Origin: Corynebacterium pilosum DSM 20521 = CIP 103422
GTDB taxonomy: Bacteria > Actinomycetota > Actinomycetes > Mycobacteriales > Mycobacteriaceae
Direction: 5' to 3'
Assembly: GCF_000373805.1 (NCBI RefSeq)
Contig: NZ_KB892470.1
Coordinates: 45,835 to 109,834, forward strand
Length of the DNA: 64,000 nucleotides
The position numbers and the translations under genes were made by a program. Below are positions 1 to 8,928 of this stretch, in pieces; the stretch's first letter is position 1; every line of letters starts with the position of its first letter. The notes beneath the pieces are model-generated. The model was not told where the DNA came from, made no database searches, and saw only the letters and a program-made list of their open reading frames with translations.

Positions 1-1
1 C

Positions 2-358
2 GTGCGCTGGGGCGGCTATTGGTGGATCGCGATCGCCGCCGTCGTCGCATTCACCGCGTGGTATGCCTGGCTGATTCCCGCGCGCGTGCGCCTGCACCGC
101 TGGCAGGAGACCGACGACGAACTCCTGATCACACGCGGAAAAATGTGGCATACCTTCACCGTGGTGCCCTATGGGCGCATCCAATTTGTGGACGTGAACG
201 CCGGCCCCATCATGCGCGCCTTCGGGCTGAAGAACGTGGTGCTGCACACCGCGTCCTCGACATCCGACTCCACGGTCCATGGCCTACCCGCCGATCAGGC
301 CGATGACCTGCGCCGACGCCTCACCGTGCAAGCGCGAGAGAGGATGAGCGGGCTGTGA
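2..358 (+). CDS. PH domain-containing membrane protein (YdbS-like), 5' end outside window
   Basis: The 118 visible residues begin with a hydrophobic helix (about residues 5-25), followed by a bacterial PH-like (bPH_2) fold with the ETDDELLITRGKMWHTFTVV strand pattern and the PYGRIQFVDV segment typical of YdbS-type proteins. Family members usually have two N-terminal membrane helices and about 160 residues, so the true start probably lies before base 1; the GTG at base 2 is only the first start codon in the window. The stop codon overlaps the GTG start of the next gene (GTGA), so the two are translationally coupled. YdbS/YdbT pairs are membrane proteins of unclear function. Confidence 0.8.
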   Translation: MRWGGYWWIAIAAVVAFTAWYAWLIPARVRLHRWQETDDELLITRGKMWHTFTVVPYGRIQFVDVNAGPIMRAFGLKNVVLHTASSTSDSTVHGLPADQADDLRRRLTVQARERMSGL

Positions 359-1695
359 CCGAAGGCGCTTATCGACGAGTCCACCGCCTCACCCCTCTGC
401 TGCGATTCTGGACCGTCATCCTCGCACTGTTGGCCATCGGGGTTGCCAACCTGAACCAGGCCGTGATCACGCGCCTTTCCAAAGTGGTCCGCGGCGACGA
501 CGGATCCTTCATGCCCCTCCTTCTCGGTTTCGGCGCCTTTCTGGTGGCCTGCCTGGCCGTCTTTGTGGTTTCCCAGATCTGGTGGGCAGCCACCGGATTC
601 CGCCTCGATGCCGAGGAAGTCCGCCTCAAACGCGGCGTCGTCTCCACCCAGCTGCGCACCGCCCGCTATGACCGCATCCAGGCCGTCGATGTGGTCGAAC
701 CACTCATCGCGCGCATCTTCGGGTTGGCCGCCGTGCGCATCGAAACCGCGGGCGGGTCGTCGTCCAACATAGAGATCGCCTACCTGCCCCGCGCGGAAGC
801 AGAGGCGCTGCGCCACGAATTGCTCGGCACAGAACCCGTCGACACGCACGAACCCGACGCACCGAATTACATCATCCCGCCCATCCCGATCTGGCGTTCG
901 CTGGTCGGCACAGCCCTTCGCTTTTCGACGATCACCGCTGTGGTGTGGGTGCTGTTTTCCCTGCTTGCTCCCATTCCCTTTGCGACGACAGCGCCCCTGG
1001 TCGTGGCGCTGGTGCCGCCCGTGTGGGGGATGATCGACAAATCGTGGCGCTTCAACGCAGTGTTGGATTCAGACGATGTGCTGCACCTTGCTTATGGTCT
1101 GGCGTCCCGTCGTCGGCAAGCGGTGCCCCTAGACCGGATCCACGCGGTGAGGATTTCCCAACCCGTACTGTGGCGACTGGTGGGGTGGTGGACAGTGTCC
1201 GTCTCCGTTGCAGGCTACGGGCCCGAATCCAATAAGCAGTCCGGGACCACCCGTATCCTGCCGGTGGGCTCGCGTGAGCAGGCCATGCTGATTGCCGCGC
1301 GGGTGGGTGCTCTGAGCCGCGAACTGCTTGAGGAGGCGGCAGCGCTTGAGGGGGCCACCGCCGCCACCTATGGTTCGCCGCGCCGGGCACGGGTTGTTTC
1401 GCCGCTTGATGCGCACCGCCAAGCAACGACGCTGGTCGATGGCTGCGTTGTCGTACATAGCGGGTGGGTCTCGCGTCGCGTGGCCTTCATCGAGGCCTCC
1501 CACATCCAAGAGTTGACGCTGCGGCGCGGGCCAATCCAGAACCTGGTGGGGCTGGCCACCGTGCGGCTGGACTTGGTGCCCGGGCCGGTCGCCATGGCCG
1601 GCCGCGACATGGACCCCGCGCAGGCACGCGAGCTCGTCGATGTCTTGCGTAACCGCGAATTGCCTCAGCTGGGAACACCTACAATGAGTGCATGA
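355..1695 (+). CDS. PH domain-containing membrane protein (YdbT-like)
   Basis: 446 residues. Two hydrophobic helices near residues 18-36 and 53-76 precede a first bPH_2 domain (about 80-155). A second pair of helices lies near 185-225, followed by two further PH-like repeats (about 235-320 and 365-435). Each repeat carries the characteristic RIQAVDV / RIHAVRI / HIQELTL segment. This architecture matches YdbT, the partner of YdbS. The GTG start overlaps the stop of the upstream YdbS-like gene, so the pair forms one operon and probably one membrane complex. Function in the family is not well established. Confidence 0.85.
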   Translation: MTEGAYRRVHRLTPLLRFWTVILALLAIGVANLNQAVITRLSKVVRGDDGSFMPLLLGFGAFLVACLAVFVVSQIWWAATGFRLDAEEVRLKRGVVSTQLRTARYDRIQAVDVVEPLIARIFGLAAVRIETAGGSSSNIEIAYLPRAEAEALRHELLGTEPVDTHEPDAPNYIIPPIPIWRSLVGTALRFSTITAVVWVLFSLLAPIPFATTAPLVVALVPPVWGMIDKSWRFNAVLDSDDVLHLAYGLASRRRQAVPLDRIHAVRISQPVLWRLVGWWTVSVSVAGYGPESNKQSGTTRILPVGSREQAMLIAARVGALSRELLEEAAALEGATAATYGSPRRARVVSPLDAHRQATTLVDGCVVVHSGWVSRRVAFIEASHIQELTLRRGPIQNLVGLATVRLDLVPGPVAMAGRDMDPAQARELVDVLRNRELPQLGTPTMSA

Positions 1696-1721
1696 CCGCG
1701 CCAAAATGATCGCCGTTTCGG

Positions 1722-2981
1722 CTAGAACGGTGGGTGGTCTGGGTCCATCCCTGGTGGGAAGGTGACTGGTCGCCTCTTCGGGCCGGGTGTTCGTTTGAGT
1801 TGCTGGGTGATGTCGTTGAATGTGACGAGCCAGTTGGCCTTCTTGGGACTGAGTGGGCCGGTTGGTTCGTCTACTTCCCAGGTTCCGTCTTTGTAGAGCC
1901 AGTAAACGGCACCGGAATAACCGTCGAGAAGATAGCCGATGCTTCCATCGGTTTTCTTGTTGTGGTGGTGTCTGCAGAGGCTGATGAGGTTGTGCGGACT
2001 TGTAGGTCCGCCGTCTGCGTGGTCTACTCGGTGGTCTTTGTCGGTGTACATCGCCGGGCGGGTGCATCCGGGGAAGCGGCAGGTTCCGTCTCGCCCTTCG
2101 ACATAGGCCTTGATGCGGCTGGTGGGGCGGTAGCTGTCGGTCGCCTCATCTTGTGCTCCGCTGAGGTCACGAACCTGGGTGGCCTCAGCGGCTGCGCGGG
2201 CAGAGTCGGTGCTGTTGAAGTCGCCAAAAGGGGACATCCACACGGGGGCGTCGGCGACATCGCTGGCTTGGTACATGTTGAGGACCAAACTTAATTGCGT
2301 GTCCTCGAGGATGAGGAGCGCGTGTGCTGCGGCGAAAGAGATGTTGTTCTCTGTGGCGCACTTGCGGATCAGCGCCTCAATCTTGGCGGTTGTCCACGCG
2401 TCCCAGGTCGAGCTCACGGTGCACGTGCCGTTGGCGTTTTCCTCCACCCAGTGGCCAGGTGGGCCGGTTTCGGTTTCTTCTTCCTCGCCCTCTTCCGGGG
2501 TCACGTTCCGCAGCAGCTCCGTGATTTTCTTCTTCACGGTACGAACGCTCGGTAAGGATTGGTTGGGACGGGTTGGGCAGTACAGATCGCCGAGTAGCTC
2601 GTCGACAAGCCCTGGCACCTGCTCAAAATCCCAGAAGGTATCGCAAGTTGTCGTGGTGATGATCTGGCGCAGAGTATAGAGGTCAACATGGCCAAGTTCG
2701 ACGACGAGTTCGCGGAAGCCAGGCAATACCTCGAGGGTCTCCATGACGAGTAGGTTGTCGCCGATCATCTTCTTGCCTACCCCCAGCTTCGCGCGGAGGG
2801 AGGCGGCGTACTCTTCCCAGTCGTTTTCTGAAGCTGGTGTCGCGGATGTGAAGTAAATTTCTTCCCACATGTCGAACTCGGCACGGCGAATAGCGGTTTG
2901 CTGCCGCGCAAACACATCATCGGAATTCACGCTGAAGTATGCGTTGGCGATGTCGAGTTGAGTGAAAGTTGGCGTGGACAT
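1722..2981 (-). CDS. DUF222 / HNH endonuclease domain protein
   Basis: 419 residues from ATG 2981 (an in-frame ATG at 3002 would add seven residues but lacks a better RBS). The N-terminal two thirds is a helical DUF222-like region. An acidic stretch near residue 165 is followed by a C-terminal HNH nuclease motif at about 295-345, with CRFPGC, KDHRVDHADGG, HNLISLC and the HHHNKK zinc/metal ligands. Such proteins are abundant and repeated in actinobacteria (related to the REP13E12 family of mycobacteria), are often strain-variable and may be mobile. No transposase or recombinase sits beside it here. The role is not known. Confidence 0.85.
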   Translation of the reverse strand: MSTPTFTQLDIANAYFSVNSDDVFARQQTAIRRAEFDMWEEIYFTSATPASENDWEEYAASLRAKLGVGKKMIGDNLLVMETLEVLPGFRELVVELGHVDLYTLRQIITTTTCDTFWDFEQVPGLVDELLGDLYCPTRPNQSLPSVRTVKKKITELLRNVTPEEGEEEETETGPPGHWVEENANGTCTVSSTWDAWTTAKIEALIRKCATENNISFAAAHALLILEDTQLSLVLNMYQASDVADAPVWMSPFGDFNSTDSARAAAEATQVRDLSGAQDEATDSYRPTSRIKAYVEGRDGTCRFPGCTRPAMYTDKDHRVDHADGGPTSPHNLISLCRHHHNKKTDGSIGYLLDGYSGAVYWLYKDGTWEVDEPTGPLSPKKANWLVTFNDITQQLKRTPGPKRRPVTFPPGMDPDHPPF

Positions 2982-3159
2982 GGTGGTCACCCCCGGATGC
3001 ATGTCCGATTATTGTTCCCCGGTCAAAATCTCTATCATCAAGCATAGAACACATGGAACGGTTGTTCTAGAGTCAGTTAATAACGATTAGGTAACGAAAT
3101 GCAGGTCGGGGCGTGTCGGAAGTTCAATTCGCACTTCGGTCGCACATTCGATCACACGT

Positions 3160-3630
3160 TTAGATCCCGCCACCAAATCCGAGCTGGCGCCACGCCTCAT
3201 ACGTCGCCACGGCGGCAGAATTAGACAGGTTCATAGAGCGGCGCCCAGGCAACATCGGGATACGCAATTCCCGCGTGATGCGTGGGTGGGCCAGGTGGTC
3301 GTCGGGAAGCCCCGTGGGCTCCGTTCCGAACAAAAGAGCATCGCCCGGCTGAAACTCAACAGAGGTATAAAAGGTCGAGGCGGTCGTCGTAAAAGCGAAA
3401 ATGCGCGAGTCCGGAAGGGCGGCGAAGCAAGCGTCGATATCGGGGTGGACGACCACGTGGGCCAGGTCGTGATAGTCCAGGCCAGAGCGGCGCAGATGCT
3501 TGTCATCCAGGGAAAACCCGAGGGGCTCGACAAGGTGCAAAGTGGCGCCCGTGCCCGCGCACATGCGGATCGCATTGCCGGTATTGGGAGGAATAACAGG
3601 ATTATCGAAGATGACATGCAGTTCTGACAC
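3160..3630 (-). CDS. trmL: tRNA (cytidine/uridine-34-2'-O)-methyltransferase TrmL
   Basis: 156 residues from a GTG start at 3630 (protein begins [19 protein letters not shown]). The reading frame stays open another 111 codons upstream, but that part lies opposite folD and is not coding. SPOUT (SpoU) methyltransferase motifs are visible: the N-terminal [10 protein letters not shown] loop, the [14 protein letters not shown]-binding knot, and the C-terminal [22 protein letters not shown] motif. Length matches TrmL (about 155), which methylates the wobble ribose of tRNA-Leu. It is transcribed divergently from folD with only 24 bases between the two start codons, so promoters must overlap or leaders be very short. 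Confidence 0.9.
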   Translation of the reverse strand: MSELHVIFDNPVIPPNTGNAIRMCAGTGATLHLVEPLGFSLDDKHLRRSGLDYHDLAHVVVHPDIDACFAALPDSRIFAFTTTASTFYTSVEFQPGDALLFGTEPTGLPDDHLAHPRITRELRIPMLPGRRSMNLSNSAAVATYEAWRQLGFGGGI

Positions 3631-3654
3631 GCGGTTCAGTCTAGGATAGGGTGC

Positions 3655-4512
3655 GTGACTGCATTGAAATTGGACGGAAAACTCTACCGCGACGAAATCT
3701 TCGCGGACCTCAAAGAACGCGTTGCCGCGCTGCGCGACAAAGGTATCACCCCCGGCTTGGCGACAGTGCTGGTTGGCGAGGACCCCGCCAGCCAGAATTA
3801 CGTGCGCATGAAGCACCAGGACTGCGAGAAGCTGGGCATTCATTCGGTCCAGAAGCAGCTGCCGGAGGACGCGACGCAGGAAGAGGTCGAGGCGCTTATC
3901 GACGAGCTCAACGCGGATGATTCCGTAACGGGCTATATCGTGCAACTGCCACTGCCGAAGCATATCGACGAAAACGCCATCCTTGAGCGCATCGACCCAG
4001 ACAAGGACGCTGACGGCCTACACCCCGTTAACCTGGGCAAACTGGTGCTCAACGAGCCTGCTCCGCTGCCATGCACCCCGAATGGTGCGATTCACCTGCT
4101 GAAGCGTTTCGGTGTGGAATTAAACGGGGCGAAGGTCGTCGTGATCGGCCGCGGCGTCACCGTGGGCCGGCCGATCGGGCTAATCCTGACGCGCCGCAGT
4201 GAAAATTCCACCGTCACCCTGTGCCACACCGGAACCAAAGACCTGAAGGCGGAGACCACCAATGCGGACGTGATCATCGCCGCCGCCGGCGTGCCCCACA
4301 TGCTCACCGCGGACATGGTGAAGCCGGGCGCGGCAGTGCTGGACGTGGGCGTCTCGCGTGTCGACGGAAAAACCACCGGCGATGTCCACCCCGACGTATG
4401 GGATGTCGCTGGCGCAGTATCGCCCAACCCGGGCGGCGTTGGCCCCTTGACTCGCGCGTTCTTGGTGCGCAACGTGGTCGAACGGGCTGAGCGCAATGCA
4501 GTCTCTGGATAA
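3655..4512 (+). CDS. folD: Bifunctional methylenetetrahydrofolate dehydrogenase/cyclohydrolase
   Basis: 285 residues from a GTG start. FolD interconverts 5,10-methylene-THF, methenyl-THF and 10-formyl-THF using NADP, feeding purine synthesis and fMet formation. Signatures seen: the [14 protein letters not shown] segment with the catalytic Lys, QLPLPKHID, the nucleotide-binding [15 protein letters not shown] loop, and the C-terminal [10 protein letters not shown] motif. Length is typical. It is divergent from trmL and overlaps the following DUF3017 gene by 17 bases, an arrangement common in corynebacteria. Confidence 0.97.
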   Translation: MTALKLDGKLYRDEIFADLKERVAALRDKGITPGLATVLVGEDPASQNYVRMKHQDCEKLGIHSVQKQLPEDATQEEVEALIDELNADDSVTGYIVQLPLPKHIDENAILERIDPDKDADGLHPVNLGKLVLNEPAPLPCTPNGAIHLLKRFGVELNGAKVVVIGRGVTVGRPIGLILTRRSENSTVTLCHTGTKDLKAETTNADVIIAAAGVPHMLTADMVKPGAAVLDVGVSRVDGKTTGDVHPDVWDVAGAVSPNPGGVGPLTRAFLVRNVVERAERNAVSG

Positions 4513-4813
4513 CCCGCACGATCTCAAACAGAAACCATCTCGCCTGCCCGCCTGGGTGCAATACTTGGGCACCGCGCTGTTCATCGTTGGGCTGGTGCTC
4601 GCGTCGGTGTGGGCGCTGACGGAGCACTGGCGCCGCGCCTCCTTCACCATGGGCGTGTCGATGCTGTGGCTAACAGTGCTGCGCCTGACCTGCGATTCCC
4701 GTAAAATCGGCCTCGTCGCCGTGCGTTCCCGCAGGTTCGACTCCCTTTTCACCACCGCGCTCGGTGCCGCCATGGTGTGGCTGTCCGTCTCGGTGGACTC
4801 GCTGGGCAGCTAG
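4496..4813 (+). CDS. DUF3017 domain small membrane protein
   Basis: 105 residues. Three hydrophobic segments are visible: about 20-40 (starting [18 protein letters not shown]), 50-65 and 80-97. Size, position directly after folD and the overlap with it match the actinobacterial DUF3017 family, whose function is unknown. The start (ATG 4496) lies inside the end of folD, so translation is probably coupled. Its stop codon overlaps the stop of the convergent metX gene by a few bases, leaving no room for a terminator between them. Confidence 0.8.
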   Translation: MQSLDNPHDLKQKPSRLPAWVQYLGTALFIVGLVLASVWALTEHWRRASFTMGVSMLWLTVLRLTCDSRKIGLVAVRSRRFDSLFTTALGAAMVWLSVSVDSLGS

Positions 4814-5952
4814 ATATTGAACAGGCCGTGCTTCTTCGCCAGCTCATCTGGCGAGGGCACCTGCTGCGTCAGCGTGAGGAAATTGCGCAGGATCCGGTCC
4901 ATCTGACGCGTTTCGACGAGAAATGCGTCATGCCCGACCGGCGACACAATCTTCGCCATCGCCAACAAATTACCGATGTTGCGCGAGAGGTGTTCCTGCT
5001 GGTGGTACGGGTACAAAATGTCCGTATCCACGCCCACGATCATGGTGGGAACCATCGAACTAGCCAATGCCTTATTCAGGCCCCCGCGGCCGCGCCCAAT
5101 ATCATGGCGGTTCAAAGAATCAGTCAAGGTGACATAGGAGCCGGCGTCGAAACGCTCCACCAGCTTGTCGCCTTGGTGGTCCAGGTAGCTCTGCACGGCA
5201 AAGCGCTGCTGGTCGTCACGGAACGGACCCAGCGGGTTTTCCCCGGCCTGGGGCATGGTGCCGAAGCGCTCGTCGATTTCCTGCTCGCCGCGGTAGGTCA
5301 GGTGCGCAATACGACGAGCGGCCGCCAACCCCGCCTGCGGGGAAGTACCGGTGGAGTAGTAGTCGCCGCCATGCCAGTCGGGGTCGCGCACGATCGCGGA
5401 AATCTGGGCGGTCTGGATGCCGATCTGCCACGCACTCGCACGCGCCGACACCGCAATCACACACGCGTAGCACACAGTTTCTGGGAACAGAACGCTCCAC
5501 TCTAGCGTGCGCGCACCGCCCATGGAACCGCCCAGCACCGCGTGAACACGGTGAATGCCCAGCGCGGCCAAGAAGTTGTACTCGGCGTGTACCTGGTCGC
5601 GGATCGAAATGGCGGGAAAGCGCGAGCCCCAGGACTGCCCATCCGGGTGCGGGCTGGAGGGGCCTGTGGAGCCGGCGCATCCGCCCAGCACGTTGGTGCA
5701 GATCACGCACCACTCGTCGGTATCAAGCGCCATGCCAGGGCCGATCAGCCCTTCCCACCACGTGGCCGCATCGGAGTCGCCGGTGAGGGCGTGCTCCACC
5801 AGAAGCACGTTGTTCTTGCCCTGCGGATCCCCCCGGAATTCGCCCCACCGCTGGTAGGCGATGGTGGCGTCCGCGATGATTACATCCGTCTCGGTGGTGA
5901 AGTCGCCAATGGGTTGATAGGCCACAACACCTTCGGCAGGCAGAGTAATCAC
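4810..5952 (-). CDS. metX: Homoserine O-acetyltransferase
   Basis: 380 residues. MetX transfers acetyl from acetyl-CoA to homoserine, the first committed step of methionine synthesis. It is an alpha/beta-hydrolase: the nucleophile elbow GGSMGGARTLEWS holds the catalytic Ser, and the C-terminal VGVDTDILYPYHQQ (Asp) and SPVGHDAFLVE (His) complete the triad. The NVLLVEHALTGDSDAATWW segment is also typical. It starts 15 bases downstream of metY on the same strand, so metY-metX form an operon in which MetY uses the O-acetylhomoserine that MetX makes. The 3' end touches the convergent DUF3017 gene. Confidence 0.97.
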   Translation of the reverse strand: MITLPAEGVVAYQPIGDFTTETDVIIADATIAYQRWGEFRGDPQGKNNVLLVEHALTGDSDAATWWEGLIGPGMALDTDEWCVICTNVLGGCAGSTGPSSPHPDGQSWGSRFPAISIRDQVHAEYNFLAALGIHRVHAVLGGSMGGARTLEWSVLFPETVCYACVIAVSARASAWQIGIQTAQISAIVRDPDWHGGDYYSTGTSPQAGLAAARRIAHLTYRGEQEIDERFGTMPQAGENPLGPFRDDQQRFAVQSYLDHQGDKLVERFDAGSYVTLTDSLNRHDIGRGRGGLNKALASSMVPTMIVGVDTDILYPYHQQEHLSRNIGNLLAMAKIVSPVGHDAFLVETRQMDRILRNFLTLTQQVPSPDELAKKHGLFNI

Positions 5953-5967
5953 GTCGCGTGTTCCTTT

Positions 5968-7290
5968 CTAAACCGCGGAAAAGCCGCGTTCCAAGTCGGC
6001 GAGAATATCGTCGATATCCTCAATACCCACAGACAAACGCACCGTGGCCTGGGAAATGCCAGCGCGCTTCAGCCCCGCCTCGTCGGACTGGGAGTGCGTG
6101 GTGGACGCCGGGTGCACCACGAGCGAGCGGACATCACCAATATTGGCCAGGTTCGAATGCAACGTGAGGGCATCGATGAACTTCCACGCGTTCGTGCGGT
6201 CATTCTCGTCGCCAGTAATAGTAAATGACAATACCGAGCCGGTGTACTTGTATCCCAACCGCTGCTTCGTCTCGTACCACGGGGAGGACTCCAGGCCGGC
6301 AAAGTTGACCGACTCCACCTTGTCGTGGCCAGCCAGGTACTCGGCCACCTTCTGCGCATTCTCGTTGTGCTTATCGACGCGCAGCCCCAGCGTATCCAGA
6401 CCCTGCAGGGTCAACCAGGCGTTGAACGGGGAAATCGTGCCGCCCGTATCGCGGATCACGCCAGCGCGCGCCTTCAACGCAAAAGCAGGTGCGCCAAGGT
6501 CGGCGTACTTCAAACCGTGGTACGCGGGGTCCGGGTTCACGAAGTAGGGGAAGACGGGCTCGCCGTCGCGCTCCACGGTCCAGTCGAACTTGCCGCCGTC
6601 GATGAGGATGCCGCCCATGGCCGCGCCGTTACCGGTGTAGAACTTGGTCAGGGACGCCACGACGATGTCCGCGCCCAGCTCGATCGGACGCGACAGGGCA
6701 GCGGTGGCCATCGTGTTGTCGACGATCAGCGGAACGCTGTTGCGGTGCGCCACCTCAGCCACGGTGGGGATGTCCAGCACGTCGGCGATCGGGTTACCGA
6801 AGGTCTCGCCGTAGAAGGCCTTCGTGTTGGGCTGCACCGCGGCCTGCCAGGACTCGGGGTCATCGGGATTATCGACGAAGGTCACGTCGATGCCGAGGCG
6901 CTTCAAAGTCACCTGGAACAGGGTTTCCGTGCCACCGTAGAGGCGCGGGGAGGTCACGATGTGATCGCCGGCAGACGCCAGGTTAATAATCGCCGCGGTC
7001 TCCGCTGCCTGGCCAGAAGAAAAGGCCACAGCACCCACGCCGCCCTCAAGGGTGGCCAGGCGATCTTCCAGGGCGGTCGTCGTCGGGTTGTTCAGGCGCG
7101 TATAGATCGGGCCCGCATCCGACAGGTTGAAGCGGTTCTCCGCGTGCTGCGCATCGTCGAACACGTAGGAGGTGGTCATGTAAATCGGCTGGTTACGCGC
7201 CCCGTACTCGGGATCGAGCTGCTGGCCAGCGTGGATCGCCTGGGTGGCAAACGACCACTCGGATGCGTTGGAATTGTCGTACTTAGGCAT
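5968..7290 (-). CDS. metY: O-acetylhomoserine sulfhydrylase
   Basis: 440 residues, ATG 7290 preceded by a GAGGAGGG ribosome binding site. MetY is a PLP enzyme of the Cys/Met metabolism family that makes homocysteine from O-acetylhomoserine and sulfide. Features seen: N-terminal FATQAIHAGQ, the SSGQAAETAAI phosphate-binding segment, and the PLP lysine in VVASLTKFYTGNG. It is first gene of the metYX operon. The region 40-120 bases upstream holds two 12-base direct repeats (7332-7363) and a McbR-type box (7396-7411), consistent with control by sulfur and methionine status. Confidence 0.97.
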   Translation of the reverse strand: MPKYDNSNASEWSFATQAIHAGQQLDPEYGARNQPIYMTTSYVFDDAQHAENRFNLSDAGPIYTRLNNPTTTALEDRLATLEGGVGAVAFSSGQAAETAAIINLASAGDHIVTSPRLYGGTETLFQVTLKRLGIDVTFVDNPDDPESWQAAVQPNTKAFYGETFGNPIADVLDIPTVAEVAHRNSVPLIVDNTMATAALSRPIELGADIVVASLTKFYTGNGAAMGGILIDGGKFDWTVERDGEPVFPYFVNPDPAYHGLKYADLGAPAFALKARAGVIRDTGGTISPFNAWLTLQGLDTLGLRVDKHNENAQKVAEYLAGHDKVESVNFAGLESSPWYETKQRLGYKYTGSVLSFTITGDENDRTNAWKFIDALTLHSNLANIGDVRSLVVHPASTTHSQSDEAGLKRAGISQATVRLSVGIEDIDDILADLERGFSAV

Positions 7291-7331
7291 GAGCCCTCCT
7301 CGGTTTCATCGTTCTTGCTGACAAAAGTGTA

Positions 7332-7363
7332 GAAACTTTGCGCGTATCGACGAAACTTTGCGC
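7332..7363. repeat. Pair of direct 12-base repeats in the metY promoter region
   Basis: GAAACTTTGCGC occurs at 7332-7343 and again at 7352-7363. The copies are exact and start 20 bases apart, two helical turns, so both face the same side of the DNA. They lie 42-73 bases upstream of metY. The core AAACTTTGC resembles the core of the RamB motif described in C. glutamicum, but the right part differs. A regulator-binding role is inferred. Confidence 0.5.
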
Positions 7364-7395
7364 ACAATCAGCGCAGGTAGGCCCATGAATCTAAT

Positions 7396-7411
7396 TAGAC
7401 CAAGCTGTCTT
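7396..7411. promoter_or_regulatory. McbR-like operator upstream of metYX
   Basis: The sequence TAGAC-CAAGCT-GTCTT matches the C. glutamicum McbR consensus TAGAC-N6-GTCTA at nine of ten fixed positions. It lies 106 bases upstream of the metY start. McbR is the TetR-type repressor of methionine and cysteine genes in corynebacteria, and metY is one of its known targets there, so function and place agree. Binding itself is inferred. Confidence 0.65.
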
Positions 7412-7413
7412 AT

Positions 7414-8010
7414 TTAAGCGTCCACAGTGGTCCCCAGCGAGAGTCGCTCATAGCCGGGCACCTTGAGGTTCTTGTACACGTTGTCGTACAGGTTGCGGCC
7501 CTTGTCGGAAAGCACCTCGTCGTGAATCGGGTAGGTGGCCTGCGCCCCGATCTTCTTTGCCCACTCGGCCGCGTACTCACCCTTCACCCACGGGCACGCA
7601 ATCGGCATAAGGAGGGTGCTCACGCCGTCGAGCTCCATGAACTCATCGCCCGGGTGCAAGATACCCTCGGTGAAATAGCCAATATTTTCCGGCCGCGGCA
7701 GGTCTGGGTGGATCACTTCGTGGATCTCGCCCACGCACTGGATCTCCTGGCCGAGCACGGTGATCGTCTCGCCAGACTTTACGACGACACCCGTGCCCAA
7801 CTCATCAATCACCGCCTGCGGCCCCCAGACGGGAAGGCCTGAGCTCTTGATGCGTTCGGTGTCACAGTGGTCCGGGTGAATGTGAGTGATCAAGATGGCC
7901 TGGGCCTCGTCGAGACGCGGATCATCAGTGAGGTTGCCGGGGTCGATGACGATGCGACCCTCCGGAGCCTCAAGGGCAACAGTGGAATGTCCGAGAAGTG
8001 TTAGTTTCAT
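7414..8010 (-). CDS. Metallo-beta-lactamase fold metal-dependent hydrolase (UlaG/YtkL-like)
   Basis: 198 residues. The metal-binding signature ITHIHPDHCD (HxHxDH) is present near residue 42, after the N-terminal LLGHSTVALEAPEGRIVIDPG strand typical of UlaG/YtkL-like MBL hydrolases. Further ligands are probably in GDEFMELDG and the C-terminal YPIHDE. The substrate is not evident. The TetR-family gene starts 18 bases upstream on the same strand, so the two may be co-transcribed. The stop codon is three bases from the McbR-like box of metYX. Confidence 0.85.
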   Translation of the reverse strand: MKLTLLGHSTVALEAPEGRIVIDPGNLTDDPRLDEAQAILITHIHPDHCDTERIKSSGLPVWGPQAVIDELGTGVVVKSGETITVLGQEIQCVGEIHEVIHPDLPRPENIGYFTEGILHPGDEFMELDGVSTLLMPIACPWVKGEYAAEWAKKIGAQATYPIHDEVLSDKGRNLYDNVYKNLKVPGYERLSLGTTVDA

Positions 8011-8028
8011 AGGCCCCAGGGTAGTAGC

Positions 8029-8595
8029 TCACGACGAATGATTTGGGCCGATATATTTTTCAGGCGGGGTAAGTTGCTCGACGGCGGAGGCAATCAGGTC
8101 ATCAGTATATTCGCCAAGATTCATCCGGCGGTGCAGAAGAAGGCCCTCGTATAGTGCGTCGATGATGTGTACGGTGTCCTGGGTGAAATAGCGCAACATG
8201 ATGTCGCGGGACGCCCTGGTCCACCTGTCTAGGAGGAGGCGGAACCGGGGACGCCTTAAAGAAATTGTGTACAGCTCACTGCCCACCACGATGTCTAGGC
8301 GCGATTGGGCAGGCGCTGAAATCAACTTGACCACGCCCTCGCGTGCGGACTGAAGATCGTGGACCCCCTCGAAATATGAATTGAACCGCTCCAGAGTAGC
8401 GTTGGTGTACTGGTTCATGGCGTCAATCAATAACGCTTCCCGGTTGGGGAAGTGGTGCGTGATCGCGCCCACGGACATGCCTGCGGTGAGCGCGACACGT
8501 CGCATCGTGGTGCCCTCAAGGCCCTCCTTGGCGATGGTGTCCAAAGTGGCACTAATGATTTTCTCGCGGGCGGAGGGCGCTGTTTCGTCGGACAT
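8029..8595 (-). CDS. TetR family transcriptional regulator
   Basis: 188 residues. The N-terminal 50 residues form a TetR DNA-binding domain, with REKIISATLDTIAKEGLEG, TTMRRVALTAGMSVGAITHHF and the NREALLIDAM segment. The C-terminal ligand domain is divergent. It lies between two small membrane protein genes upstream and an MBL hydrolase downstream, all on the same strand, so those are the likeliest targets. The ligand is not known. Confidence 0.85.
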   Translation of the reverse strand: MSDETAPSAREKIISATLDTIAKEGLEGTTMRRVALTAGMSVGAITHHFPNREALLIDAMNQYTNATLERFNSYFEGVHDLQSAREGVVKLISAPAQSRLDIVVGSELYTISLRRPRFRLLLDRWTRASRDIMLRYFTQDTVHIIDALYEGLLLHRRMNLGEYTDDLIASAVEQLTPPEKYIGPNHSS

Positions 8596-8625
8596 AGGAT
8601 CGACAGTAGTCCTCCGCCCCCTTTG

Positions 8626-8892
8626 TTAGGCAGTTTCTGGTTGCTTTTTCTTTGTGAAGATCTTGTACAGGCCATACAGTGCGACGATGGCCCACACCAG
8701 CTCAGTCACGAACAGGCCAGGGTTGAAAGGTGATATTGCGGTGTACACAAAACCGACAGCGCCGAGGAAGTTGAGGCCCTGGTAGATGGGGGAGTCGGAC
8801 TTGAGTACCTCGAAGTTCAATAGGCCGTAGGCGATGACGAAGCAGACGCCGGCAATAAGCCCAATTTCTGTAGAAAATGTGAGAGATTCCAT
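8626..8892 (-). CDS. Small three-helix membrane protein, paralogue of the next gene
   Basis: 88 residues, about three hydrophobic segments (residues 9-27, 37-53, 57-76) and a lysine-rich tail (FTKKKQPETA). It is clearly related to the 92-residue product encoded at 8929-9207: both share the pattern LNFLGAxxxxxxAxxPxNxGxFxTELxWxxxxLYGxxKI. They resemble the CBU_0592-type membrane domain family; function unknown. The two genes are 36 bases apart and precede a TetR regulator gene, suggesting one operon. Confidence 0.75.
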   Translation of the reverse strand: MESLTFSTEIGLIAGVCFVIAYGLLNFEVLKSDSPIYQGLNFLGAVGFVYTAISPFNPGLFVTELVWAIVALYGLYKIFTKKKQPETA

Positions 8893-8928
8893 GATGTTTT
8901 CCGTTCTGAAAAGTGTGGGTGAGGCAGG

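Noticed and set aside
3631..3963. Upstream extension of the trmL frame to 267 residues
   Set aside because: It lies opposite the start of folD and reads as a shadow; the SPOUT family begins at the GTG start at 3630.
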